Shown: piece after piece, positions 1-6,372 of the stretch
Layout of the letters: each line of letters starts with the position of its first letter
How positions within the stretch are numbered: the stretch's first letter is position 1
Assembly: GCA_007129225.1 (NCBI GenBank)
Contig: SKVX01000363.1
Span: forward strand, 1-21,873
Length of the DNA: 21,873 nt
Direction of reading: 5' to 3'
Source of the DNA: Halomonas sp.
Lineage (GTDB): Bacteria > Pseudomonadota > Gammaproteobacteria > Pseudomonadales > Halomonadaceae
Notes under the pieces: generated by a model
Seen by the model: the letters and a program-made list of their open reading frames with translations, nothing else
Told to the model about the DNA's origin: nothing
Databases searched by the model: none
Program-made: the position numbers and the translations under genes

Positions 1-113
1 CGCAGGAAGTGGTTGTAGACGTACCGGACGCAACCAAACGTCCTGGCAAGCTGGCCAGCCTGCTCGGGCGTTGGGTAAAAGCGATAGCGATAAGCGCGGA
101 GGACAGTAGCCGT
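1..113 (-). CDS. tnpB: TnpB/OrfB-family RNA-guided nuclease (IS200/IS605), N-terminal fragment
   Basis: The minus strand from about position 113 to the window edge reads ..TVLRAYRYRFYPTPEQAGQ, then LARTFGCVRYVYNHFLR. This is the highly conserved N-terminal block of OrfB/TnpB proteins (RxYPTPEQ, then FGCVRxVYN). TnpB is the RNA-guided endonuclease carried by IS200/IS605 elements, the ancestor of Cas12, which favours retention of its element. The start is odd: in frame back to the TAG stop at 125-123 there is no ATG, GTG or TTG. The codon where a typical start would sit (113-111) is ACG, one base from ATG. Either ACG is used, or the start has decayed, or translation begins differently. The catalytic RuvC-like domain lies outside the window, so integrity cannot be judged. 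Confidence 0.75.
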
Positions 114-141
114 AAAGCTAAACTAGCGTGCTATATTTAGC
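107..141. repeat. Cluster of three short palindromes at the IS left end
   Basis: Three small inverted repeats built on the same GCTA/TAGC arms follow one another: TAGC-CGTAAA-GCTA (107-120), GCTA-AAC-TAGC (117-127) and GCTA-TATT-TAGC (130-141). The first two share an arm, so they are mutually exclusive hairpins. They sit directly upstream of the tnpB reading frame. IS200/IS605 transposases bind subterminal hairpins, so these are candidates for the left-end recognition structure; that role is inferred. Confidence 0.45.
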
Positions 142-502
142 CTGTCAATAGAGCCGCTGACGCGCCTCGCGCTTTCCTTCCTCGCACTAAAAGTACGAGG
201 TTTGACGCGCAACTTGATCATCACGCTGGCGGGAGCGAAGAAGAGGACGTAGCCACCAGCCATTCCGATTGCCGCTTCGGCGACACCTAAGATTCTCCTA
301 ACCACCGCCCCGGTCAGGGCAAGGATAGTTGGCACCAGCATGCCGCCAAAGGCGATGAAGAGGTCATGATGCGCATAGGGGGCCATTGAATGACCATGAA
401 AAGGAAAGTGACTAATACCTGGCCAATGCCTATTGCAGCCCACCGTCTGCCGGTCAACCACACGTACGCGCTCCTTCGGCGGCTATACCAAAGGTTACGC
501 AA
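123..502 (-). pseudogene. Small membrane protein, frameshifted in a C run, 3' end next to the IS
   Basis: Two overlapping minus-strand frames together make one plausible protein. The upstream frame (from TTG at 502) reads a basic N-terminus and then a hydrophobic segment ending ..VTFLFMVIQWPP. The downstream frame continues YAHHDLFIAFGGMLVPTILA and two further hydrophobic stretches. The junction lies in a run of five C (minus strand, 382-378). Adding one C would join the frames into a single protein of roughly 120 residues with two to three membrane segments. The last residues of the downstream frame, up to the stop at 125-123, read into the presumed IS end, so the native C-terminus is probably lost. 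I do not recognise the family. A sequencing error in the homopolymer is possible, and no good ribosome binding site is seen at 502. Confidence 0.35.
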
Positions 503-564
503 TGCAATTGGACAGGCCGAAAGCCCGGGATTTTCAATAGATCAGTGTTAAGTCCGACAGACTC

Positions 565-651
565 CTAGAATATCAGCATCAAGAGGCCGATAACGACGAG
601 CAGGCCAATGAGAAAGATGACACCGGCGGTACTGGCCAGGAACTTTAACAT
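565..651 (-). CDS. 28-residue single-pass hydrophobic mini-protein
   Basis: A short minus-strand frame starts ATG at 651 and stops TAG at 567-565. It begins MLKFLASTAGVIFLIGLL and continues as an uninterrupted run of I, L, V, G and M to a final Phe. It is one membrane-spanning helix with a single positive charge (Lys3) near the N-terminus, which suggests N-in orientation. A GGAG Shine-Dalgarno sequence lies 7 bases upstream of the ATG, which supports translation. Very short membrane peptides of this composition occur in many gammaproteobacteria, often as stress-related or complex-modulating proteins, but I cannot assign a function. It has no operon partner: the frameshifted gene lies downstream and yaeQ diverges. 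Confidence 0.6.
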   Translation of the reverse strand: MLKFLASTAGVIFLIGLLVVIGLLMLIF

Positions 652-724
652 GACTATCTCCGTGTATTAATGTTTTAAATATTGCTGGATTGTGACTAAC
701 AATGCGTGCAATTTCCTCCAGGCA

Positions 725-756
725 TTACATAACTTGGCGCAGACTTAACTTATAAT
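725..756 (+). promoter_or_regulatory. Possible promoter upstream of yaeQ
   Basis: A perfect -10 hexamer TATAAT (751-756) sits in an AT-rich stretch. The -35 is poor: TTGGCG (734-739) is only 11 bases away and TTACAT (725-730) is 20 bases away. If used, transcription would start near 763, about 200 bases before the family-consistent yaeQ start. Confidence 0.3.
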
Positions 757-969
757 TACGCTAATCAGCTTATTACTTACTTCCTGACACCTTATGCAGC
801 ACTAAAGAAAGAATCGACAGAGGAAACATAGTTGTTATTTCACCTGCAGTGCAAGTCTCCGTTACTCTGGCCCAGCGACTTTCGTCAACTTTTTCAATGC
901 CACCGAACGAGAACGACGCAGGAGTATGGCATCATGGGGGGCATACCCCGAACAAGGCAATCAAGACAC

Positions 970-1515
970 ATGGCATCGAAGGCAACCATTCACAAGGCCC
1001 AGCTACAGATCGCTGACATGGATCGGCATTACTATGCAGATCACTCCCTGACCGTGGCGCGCCACCCGTCGGAAACCGACGAGCGCATGATGGTTCGGTT
1101 GCTGGCCTTCTCACGCCATGCAGGCGATTCATTGGCCTTCGGCCGGGGAGTCAGCACCGATGACGAGCCGGACCTGTGGGTCAAGGACCTGACCGGCACC
1201 ATCGAGCACTGGATACAACTCGGCCAGCCTGATGAAAAAGACATTCGCAAGGCCTGCGGCCGGTCCCGCCAGGTCACGCTCTATACCTACAGCGGGCATG
1301 GGGCATCACTCTGGTGGGAGCAGTACCACTCCAAGCTTGCCACCCTTTCCAACCTCACCGTGATCGATGTCGACGTCGCATCGGTTCAATCTCTGGCAAC
1401 ACTGGCAGCGAAAAGCATGTCTCTGAACTGCACCATTCAGGATGGCATGCTCTGGCTGGCGAATCCGGAGCAGTCGGTGGAGGTTATGCTCACTGAACGC
1501 CAGCGGGCGACGTGA
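970..1515 (+). CDS. yaeQ: YaeQ family protein
   Basis: The 181-residue product matches YaeQ in length and signature stretches: an N-terminal MASKATIHKAQLQIADMDRH, then HPSETDERMMVRLL, LGQPDEKDIRKACGRSRQV and YTYSGHG. YaeQ is a soluble PD-(D/E)XK-fold protein found in many gammaproteobacteria. Its biochemical role is unsettled; E. coli YaeQ was named as a suppressor of an rfaH haemolysin-expression defect. The ATG at 970 was chosen because it gives the usual family N-terminus, but its ribosome binding site is weak. The frame stays open upstream: ATG 934 has AGGAG nine bases before it, and TTG 832 has AGAGGA seven bases before it, so an N-terminal extension of 12 or 46 residues is possible. The gene converges on the antiporter gene. 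Confidence 0.9.
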   Translation: MASKATIHKAQLQIADMDRHYYADHSLTVARHPSETDERMMVRLLAFSRHAGDSLAFGRGVSTDDEPDLWVKDLTGTIEHWIQLGQPDEKDIRKACGRSRQVTLYTYSGHGASLWWEQYHSKLATLSNLTVIDVDVASVQSLATLAAKSMSLNCTIQDGMLWLANPEQSVEVMLTERQRAT

Positions 1516-1555
1516 AACGGAGCCGGCCTTACCGCTCCATCATGGCGTACTGCCG

Positions 1556-3262
1556 TCAGTAGAGCCGTAGTCCGACGCGAGTTACCGTGTTGCCCTCCAT
1601 TTCGCTCACCACCCAGTGGATGCCGTGCCAGTCCACGTCATCGCCGACGACCGGGTGGCCGCCGACCCTCAGGGAGACGAACTCCCCCAGGGTCATGTCG
1701 CTCTCTCCGGGGCTCAGGGTCAAGCCATAGACACCTGCGATGTCGCGCATCAGCGCCGCACCATCGAAAGTGAAAGTGCCGAAGAAGGCGCGCTCCTGCT
1801 TGAGCTTGGCATCGCCGCTGAAGAGTCGATTCAGCGACGGGAGGTCGTCGCTGCGCCCGATCACGCAGATGACATCGCCCAGCTTGAGCCGGGTACTGCC
1901 CTTGGGGTGCAGCATGGCATGCTGTCGAAACAGCGCCGAGATGACGGCACCGGAAGGAAAGCGCAGCAACCGTATCGGCACGTCGTCCAGATCCTGATTA
2001 TCGACCTTGTAGACGAACATTTCGTAGTCGTTCTCGGGCAGAATACCCAGCGGTCCACGGTGGTTGGGCGTCACTCCCACCGGGATCTCGACTCGCATCC
2101 AGCGAGACATCCACGGTAGCGTCCCTCCCTGTATGAGCAGTGACATCAAGACCACGGCGAAGGCGACGTTGAAGTAGAGCGATGCGTTCTCCACCCCGCC
2201 GATCACCGGAAAGATCGCCAGCACGATAGGAACCGCGCCCCGCAGTCCCACCCAGGAGATGAAGCCGATCTCCCGCCAGCGAAACTTGAAGAAGGGCTTG
2301 ACGGTAACCAGCACCGCCAGAGGCCGAGCCACGAAGATCAGTGCCAGGGCTACCAGTGACGCGGGCAGCGCAAACTCCAGCAGTCCGCTGGGACTGACCA
2401 GCAGGCCAAGAATGAGAAAGAGGCCGATCTGGCTCAGCCAAGCCAGGCCGTCATGCACGGGGAGGATGAAGTTGAGGTGTCGTCCTGGCTGGTTGCCTAT
2501 CATCAGGCCGGTCAGGTAGATCGCAAGGAAGCCACTTCCCCCCAGGAAGCTGGTCAGGCCAAAGACGCAAAAGCCCAGCGCCAGGGCCAGCAGCGCGTAC
2601 AGGCCCGGTGCCAGATCTAGCCAGCGCAAGAGCTTGCCGCTCAGCCAGCCGGCTCCCAGGCCGATCAGCAGCCCCAGGCCGAACTGGGTAACCAGGAAGA
2701 GCAGCGTGGACGACACGCCCCGGATGTCGCCCACCAATAACTCGACCAGTAGCAGTGTCAGGAAGATCGCCATGGGGTCGTTGGTACCGGACTCGATCTC
2801 CAGCGTGGCGGCGACCCGTTCATTGAGATGGACGCCGCGCCCGCTGAGCATCGAGAAGACCGCAGCCGCATCGGTGGAGCCGACGATCGCTCCCACCAGC
2901 AGACCCTGGACGAGGGAAAGATCGAATACCCACATCGCGATGATGCCGACCAGGGCGCTGGTGACGAAGACACCGAATGTCGCCAGCGACAAGGCCGGCT
3001 TGAAGGCTACCCGAAAGGTCTTGAGGCGCGTGCGAAGCCCGCCGTCCAGCAGGATCATGGCCAGGGCCAGGTGCCCGATGACGAAGGCCAGCGAGTAATC
3101 GTCGAACCGGATGCCCAGCACCCCCTCCTCGCCTGCCAGCATCCCCAGCCCCAGGAAAATCAGCAACAGGGGCAACCCGACCATGGAGGAGAGACGGCTG
3201 GCCAGCACGCTGAGAGCGATCAGAAAACCACTCAACAGGAAAAGGGTATTGATGGTATCCAT
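1556..3262 (-). CDS. nhaP2: CvrA/NhaP2-type K+(Na+)/H+ antiporter
   Basis: The 568-residue product is a CPA1-family inner-membrane cation/proton antiporter, close in length to E. coli CvrA (578). Residues 1 to about 395 hold some 12-13 membrane segments. They include GAIVGSTDAAAVFSML (Asp131) and IESGTNDPMA (Asn161-Asp162), the ion-binding region typical of this family. A cytosolic TrkA-C (RCK_C) domain follows at roughly 405-480, and a CorC/HlyC-type domain occupies about 490-568. Members expel K+ or Na+ in exchange for protons and help with osmotic and alkaline-pH balance, apt for a halophile. The ATG at 3262 has GAGG seven bases upstream. The gene is monocistronic, convergent with yaeQ and divergent from the binding-protein gene. 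No clear terminator lies in the 40-base gap to yaeQ. Confidence 0.93.
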   Translation of the reverse strand: MDTINTLFLLSGFLIALSVLASRLSSMVGLPLLLIFLGLGMLAGEEGVLGIRFDDYSLAFVIGHLALAMILLDGGLRTRLKTFRVAFKPALSLATFGVFVTSALVGIIAMWVFDLSLVQGLLVGAIVGSTDAAAVFSMLSGRGVHLNERVAATLEIESGTNDPMAIFLTLLLVELLVGDIRGVSSTLLFLVTQFGLGLLIGLGAGWLSGKLLRWLDLAPGLYALLALALGFCVFGLTSFLGGSGFLAIYLTGLMIGNQPGRHLNFILPVHDGLAWLSQIGLFLILGLLVSPSGLLEFALPASLVALALIFVARPLAVLVTVKPFFKFRWREIGFISWVGLRGAVPIVLAIFPVIGGVENASLYFNVAFAVVLMSLLIQGGTLPWMSRWMRVEIPVGVTPNHRGPLGILPENDYEMFVYKVDNQDLDDVPIRLLRFPSGAVISALFRQHAMLHPKGSTRLKLGDVICVIGRSDDLPSLNRLFSGDAKLKQERAFFGTFTFDGAALMRDIAGVYGLTLSPGESDMTLGEFVSLRVGGHPVVGDDVDWHGIHWVVSEMEGNTVTRVGLRLY

Positions 3263-3300
3263 AGGAGCCTCAAGGCGCTGAGCCCATCATTATGACACGC

Positions 3301-3353
3301 CCGGCAAGGATGAGCAGTGGTCGCCGTCGCTGGCCTTAGGCCATCCGGCAAGG
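3301..3353. repeat. Direct repeat and small palindrome in the divergent intergenic region
   Basis: Between the antiporter and binding-protein genes, CCGGCAAGG occurs twice (3301-3309 and 3345-3353), 44 bases apart. The palindrome TGGCC-TTA-GGCCA (3331-3343) lies between them. These could be regulator sites for either divergent gene. I see no convincing -10/-35 pair here, so the role is unknown. Confidence 0.3.
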
Positions 3354-3408
3354 CTAAACTGGCCCTTCGCCGATTGATTGCTACCGCCGCTGGAGACGCA
3401 CCCATCCC

Positions 3409-4671
3409 ATGGCTAGATCCTATCGATGGTTCGCCTTACGCGCTCTGGCCCCGATGGCCGTGTCGTTGACCCTGACATCACTCCCTCTCCTGGCCGATTC
3501 TCCATCGGAGCCCTCAGAGGCATTGGACGTGCCGCCACTGTCGCTGGAAACCGACGTCAGTCTCCCTCCACCGGCCTTCTACCGGGCTGAAGCCCTGGCC
3601 CAGGACGAGGCAACCCCGCACGTTCAGCTACCGCCGCTTGTCGAAGGGCCCTCCTTCATTGAACTGTTCCTCCCACAAGAGCCCACAATGACCGACGACG
3701 CAGAAGGTGCCGAGATACCCTCCGTCGCCAGCACGCCTGCCGAGCCGATCGTTCCGCCGCCACTTTTCCCACTCGAGATTACCCTGGACTGGTACCTCAA
3801 CCCCCAGCATGCCGCCCTGCTGGTGGCACGGGAGAAGGGCATGTTCGTTCGCCGGGGCCTGGATGTCTCCCTGGTCAGCCCCGCAGACCCCAATGTGCCG
3901 GCCAAGCTATTGGCGGCCGGCAGAACCGACCTGGCGCTGGGCCGGCAACCCCAGCTCCATCTGCTGGTGAACAAGGGTCTGCCATTGATTCGTGTCGCCA
4001 CGCTCATCGGCACACCGATGGCGGGACTGTTGCTGCGCGCCCCCCTGGCCGACGACAACGGTGAGCTCAGCCTGGAAGGCGTGCACCTCGGTTATACCGA
4101 CCTCGATGGGCGTGACATCCTGCTCTCGCGGTTACTGGCCAACGTGCTGACGCTGGAAAAAGGGCTCGACCTGGTGGACGCGCGGGACGTCCACTATTCG
4201 GCGAGGGATACCATAAGGGAGGGTGTCGTAGACGGGGTGATGATCAACCACCGCTACTTGCTGCCACGACAACTGCTGGATGAGGGTGTCGCTTCCCATT
4301 TCCTGCGGGTCGAAGCGCATGGCATCCCCAGTCATGACGGCCTGATCCTGATGGCCAACCGGGACAAGCTGAACGGCAACAAGCGCGAGGCCATACGCGC
4401 GCTTGTTGCGGCCATCGAGGAAGCCACCCTCTGGATATTCAACCATCCAGAGCAGGCCTGGGAGCTGTTGTCAGCATCGGAGCCGGCACTGGATGACCCG
4501 GCTACACGAGAGGCCTGGAGTCAGGTTTTCCCCCGCCTCTCGCTACAGCCGGCCGCCGTGGACCATGGGCGCTATCACCGCTTCGAACAGTACCTGCTCG
4601 AAGCCGGTGTGTTCGAGACGACCAGCCCCCTGGAGCGACTCGCCATCGACCTCGGCGCCATCACACCCTGA
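3409..4671 (+). CDS. NMT1/THI5-like ABC transporter substrate-binding protein with long linker
   Basis: The 420-residue product has an N-terminal signal peptide (basic MARSYRW, hydrophobic core to about residue 29, no lipobox Cys). Residues 31-120 are a Pro-, Glu- and Asp-rich stretch that looks disordered. From about 122 a periplasmic binding fold begins with LDWYLNPQHAALLVAREKGMF, the hallmark of the NMT1/THI5-like (SsuA/ThiY) family that binds pyrimidine precursors, sulfonates or related small molecules. The motif resembles thiamine-precursor (HMP/FAMP) binding proteins most, but the substrate cannot be named from sequence. No permease or ATPase gene is adjacent, so it is an orphan here. 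The 90-residue linker is not usual for the family; it might tether the domain away from the membrane or wall. The start has only a weak, distant GGAG. Confidence 0.8.
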   Translation: MARSYRWFALRALAPMAVSLTLTSLPLLADSPSEPSEALDVPPLSLETDVSLPPPAFYRAEALAQDEATPHVQLPPLVEGPSFIELFLPQEPTMTDDAEGAEIPSVASTPAEPIVPPPLFPLEITLDWYLNPQHAALLVAREKGMFVRRGLDVSLVSPADPNVPAKLLAAGRTDLALGRQPQLHLLVNKGLPLIRVATLIGTPMAGLLLRAPLADDNGELSLEGVHLGYTDLDGRDILLSRLLANVLTLEKGLDLVDARDVHYSARDTIREGVVDGVMINHRYLLPRQLLDEGVASHFLRVEAHGIPSHDGLILMANRDKLNGNKREAIRALVAAIEEATLWIFNHPEQAWELLSASEPALDDPATREAWSQVFPRLSLQPAAVDHGRYHRFEQYLLEAGVFETTSPLERLAIDLGAITP

Positions 4672-4685
4672 GCCCCATCCCTGGA

Positions 4686-5468
4686 TCAAACCTCCTGCGC
4701 ATCGACGAATGCGCTAACCGCCGCCTGGAAGGCCTCGGGCTGTTCCGCATGCAACCAGTGCCCAGCTCCTACCAGGGTCCGGATCTCGGCTCGGGGCAAG
4801 ACGCCACGCAGTACCGGCAGCATGTCGTCAGTGACGTAGCGGGAGTTGCCCCCGCGCAGCACCAGCGTCGGCCCATCAAAGGCACCCTGGCCTGCCGGCG
4901 CCTGCATGATTGCATCGTAGCCGGCCTCTATCTCGTCGAGACCGATACGCAGCTCAAGATCGCCCGCCTCACCGCGCTGAAGGTTAGTGGCCAGGAAAAG
5001 GCGCGTGGCACGCTCCTCGACGTGCTCTGCCAGCAGTTCATCGGCCTCACGGCGGTTTCCCGGCTTGCCCTCCTCCAGACGGCGAAGCCCGGCAAATACC
5101 GCACTGTGACCATGGCCATAGGCCTGGGGCGCAATATCGGCCACGATCAGGGATGCGACACGCTCCGGAGCCAGCCGCGCGAGCGTGATAACCACCTTGC
5201 CGCCCATGGAGTGTCCCAGCAGGTGGGCACGCTCGATCCCGAGCCGATCCATGAGGGCCAGTAGATCCTGCGCCATCTCTGTGTAGCTCATCCCCTCGAC
5301 ATGGGGGGATCGGCCATGGTTGCGAAGGTCCACAGCCACGACTCGTCGGTGCTCTTGCCACTGCTTGATGTGGGAACGCCAGTTATCGGCACTGCCCAGC
5401 AGGCCATGCACAACGAACAGCGGCGTACCTTCACCACCGGTATCGACATAGTTGAGTTCGACAGTCAT
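4686..5468 (-). CDS. ybfF: YbfF-like alpha/beta-hydrolase (esterase)
   Basis: The 260-residue product is an alpha/beta-hydrolase close to E. coli YbfF (about 254), a cytoplasmic esterase acting on short acyl and acyl-CoA esters in vitro; the natural substrate is uncertain. Visible features are the oxyanion-hole HGLLGS (residues 21-26), DLRNHGRSP (47-55), the nucleophile elbow GHSMGG with Ser87, an Asp near 214 after RGGNSRYV, and the catalytic His237 in GAGHWLHAEQP. The ATG at 5468 is chosen because GGAGG lies five bases upstream and the family N-terminus starts there; the frame stays open further upstream into yhhQ but without family similarity. It lies 38 bases after yhhQ on the same strand and is probably cotranscribed with it. 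Confidence 0.9.
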   Translation of the reverse strand: MTVELNYVDTGGEGTPLFVVHGLLGSADNWRSHIKQWQEHRRVVAVDLRNHGRSPHVEGMSYTEMAQDLLALMDRLGIERAHLLGHSMGGKVVITLARLAPERVASLIVADIAPQAYGHGHSAVFAGLRRLEEGKPGNRREADELLAEHVEERATRLFLATNLQRGEAGDLELRIGLDEIEAGYDAIMQAPAGQGAFDGPTLVLRGGNSRYVTDDMLPVLRGVLPRAEIRTLVGAGHWLHAEQPEAFQAAVSAFVDAQEV

Positions 5469-5483
5469 CGGGCCTCCAGTGCA

Positions 5484-5508
5484 GGTTCGAGTCGGAACGG
5501 TTCGAGTC
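5484..5508 (-). repeat. 10-bp tandem repeat GGTTCGAGTC between yhhQ and ybfF
   Basis: GGTTCGAGTC (plus-strand sense) occurs at 5484-5493 and 5499-5508, a period of 15 bases. The second copy includes part of the yhhQ stop codon. It looks like a small local duplication. It resembles tRNA T-loop sequence, but no tRNA can be folded around it. Confidence 0.5.
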
Positions 5509-6178
5509 AGGGGTGCTGCGGTGCCAGGTCCTGCTGGCCAGTGAGCGTCACCAGCCGGCGACTCAGCCAGGCCAGCAGCACGCCGTAAAGCGGTAGGAAG
5601 AACAGCAGACTGATGCCAAGCTTGATTACATAGTCCACCGTGGCGATCTCGACCCAGTTGGCCGCCATGAAGGGGTCGGGGCTGCGGTGGAAAGCCGTGG
5701 CGAAGAAGACGGCGGTATCGGCCAGGTTGCCAAATACAGTCGATATGGCCGGCGCCACCCACCAGGATTTCAGCGCGCGTAGCCGATCGAACACCTGCAC
5801 ATCAAGCAACTGGCCCAGCACGTAGGCCAGGAAACTCGCCAGGGCGATCCGCGCCACGAACAGGTTCCACTCGCCCAATGCCTCCACACCGGCAAAGCCA
5901 CCCCGGGGAAATACCACCGATACTACATAGGAGATCAACAGCGCCGGCAGCATCACGCGCATGACGATGGCACGCGCCGCCTGCTTGCCGAACAGCCGCA
6001 CGGTCAGGTCGGTGGCCAGGAAGATGAAGGGGAAACTGAAGGCACCCCAGGTCGTATGAAACCCGAACAGCGTGAAGGGAAGCTGAACCAGATAATTGCT
6101 GGCGGCGATAATCAGTATATGAAACGCCACGAGCAGCAATAGGCAGCGGCGGTACTGGGTTTCGTTCAACATGAACAT
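5507..6178 (-). CDS. yhhQ: Queuosine precursor (7-cyano-7-deazaguanine/preQ0) transporter YhhQ
   Basis: The 223-residue product matches E. coli YhhQ (221 residues) nearly throughout: ASNYLVQLPFTLFGFHTTWG, FSFPFIFLATDLTVRLFG, then LFVARIA, LGQLLDVQVFDRLR and FLPLYGVLL. It belongs to the VUT family (DUF165), inner-membrane proteins with about six membrane helices that import 7-deazapurine precursors for queuosine tRNA modification. The ATG at 6178 has AGGA seven bases upstream; a second ATG two codons in (6172) is also possible. It is preceded by a strong promoter and a structured leader (separate entries) and followed closely by ybfF. No other queuosine gene is in the window, so the cell may rely on salvage, or its que genes are elsewhere. 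Confidence 0.93.
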   Translation of the reverse strand: MFMLNETQYRRCLLLLVAFHILIIAASNYLVQLPFTLFGFHTTWGAFSFPFIFLATDLTVRLFGKQAARAIVMRVMLPALLISYVVSVVFPRGGFAGVEALGEWNLFVARIALASFLAYVLGQLLDVQVFDRLRALKSWWVAPAISTVFGNLADTAVFFATAFHRSPDPFMAANWVEIATVDYVIKLGISLLFFLPLYGVLLAWLSRRLVTLTGQQDLAPQHP

Positions 6179-6183
6179 CGGTT

Positions 6184-6253
6184 GGTCCTTTTTGACGACC
6201 CGCCGGACGGCGTCGTGTCACTGCAGGGCGAGGGGTGAGGGAACCCTCGGAAA
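6184..6253 (-). promoter_or_regulatory. Structured yhhQ leader with a preQ1-I-like stem-loop
   Basis: Transcribed from the promoter at 6261-6290, the leader would begin near 6253 and at once form CGAGG (6249-6245), loop GUUCCCUCACC (6244-6234), CCUCG (6233-6229). This resembles the P1/L1 part of preQ1-I riboswitches, in which GGUUC and ACNCC flank the loop. A competing hairpin pairs GAGGG (6248-6244) with CCCUC (6241-6237), a switch-like feature. A second hairpin (6216-6195, ACGAC/GUCGU outer stem) follows, and then AAAAAGGA (6193-6186), an A-rich Shine-Dalgarno sequence whose GGA can pair with UCC in the first loop. Against a classical preQ1-I switch, about 36 bases including the second hairpin separate P1 from the A-rich tail, which is normally adjacent. 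Confidence 0.35.
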
Positions 6254-6260
6254 GGCGCGG

Positions 6261-6290
6261 ATTATACGCAGGATGGCGGGAACTGGCCAA
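6261..6290 (-). promoter_or_regulatory. Sigma70-type promoter of yhhQ-ybfF
   Basis: On the minus strand TTGGCC (6290-6285) and a perfect TATAAT (6266-6261) are separated by 18 bases. The -10 is preceded by TGCG, close to an extended -10. The predicted start near 6253 gives a leader of about 75 bases. Confidence 0.65.
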
Positions 6291-6310
6291 TGCACCTGCC
6301 ACCCAACGCG

Positions 6311-6337
6311 ACGACGCCACCCATTGGGTGGCGTCGT
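6311..6337 (-). terminator. Perfect 12-bp hairpin downstream of prpE
   Basis: ACGACGCCACCC (6311-6322) pairs perfectly with GGGTGGCGTCGT (6326-6337) across a 3-base ATT loop. It lies 35 bases after the prpE stop codon and just upstream of the yhhQ promoter, the expected place for transcript termination or 3'-end protection. No T run follows on either strand, so it is not a canonical intrinsic terminator. Confidence 0.5.
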
Positions 6338-6372
6338 GCCGATCACAGTCAGCATGGTCAAGGTCGTACGAC

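Larger units (their letters stand above)
1..146 (-). mobile_element. Left end of an IS200/IS605-type element (truncated by the window edge)
   Basis: The first ~110 bases encode, on the minus strand, the N-terminus of a TnpB/OrfB protein, and the bases just upstream of it contain three short palindromes (107-141). Subterminal palindromes next to tnpB are typical of IS200/IS605 left ends, where TnpA recognises hairpins rather than terminal inverted repeats. The outer boundary is a guess: the minus strand reads TTGAC near 149-145, resembling the pentanucleotide targets known for this family (TTGAT in ISDra2). No tnpA is seen between the palindromes and the neighbouring gene, so this would be a tnpB-only element. 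The right end and any omega-RNA lie outside the window. Confidence 0.55.

Noticed and set aside
5484..5508. tRNA gene suggested by GGTTCGAGTC
   Set aside because: There is no acceptor stem, anticodon arm or D-arm around either copy, and one copy overlaps the end of yhhQ.
5469..5762. Upstream extension of the ybfF frame into yhhQ
   Set aside because: The frame is open, but the esterase family N-terminus and a strong GGAGG site fix the start at 5468.
6184..6253. Canonical preQ1-I riboswitch in the yhhQ leader
   Set aside because: The A-rich tail is separated from P1 by an extra hairpin of about 36 bases, so the standard compact fold does not fit; only a variant is proposed as a finding.
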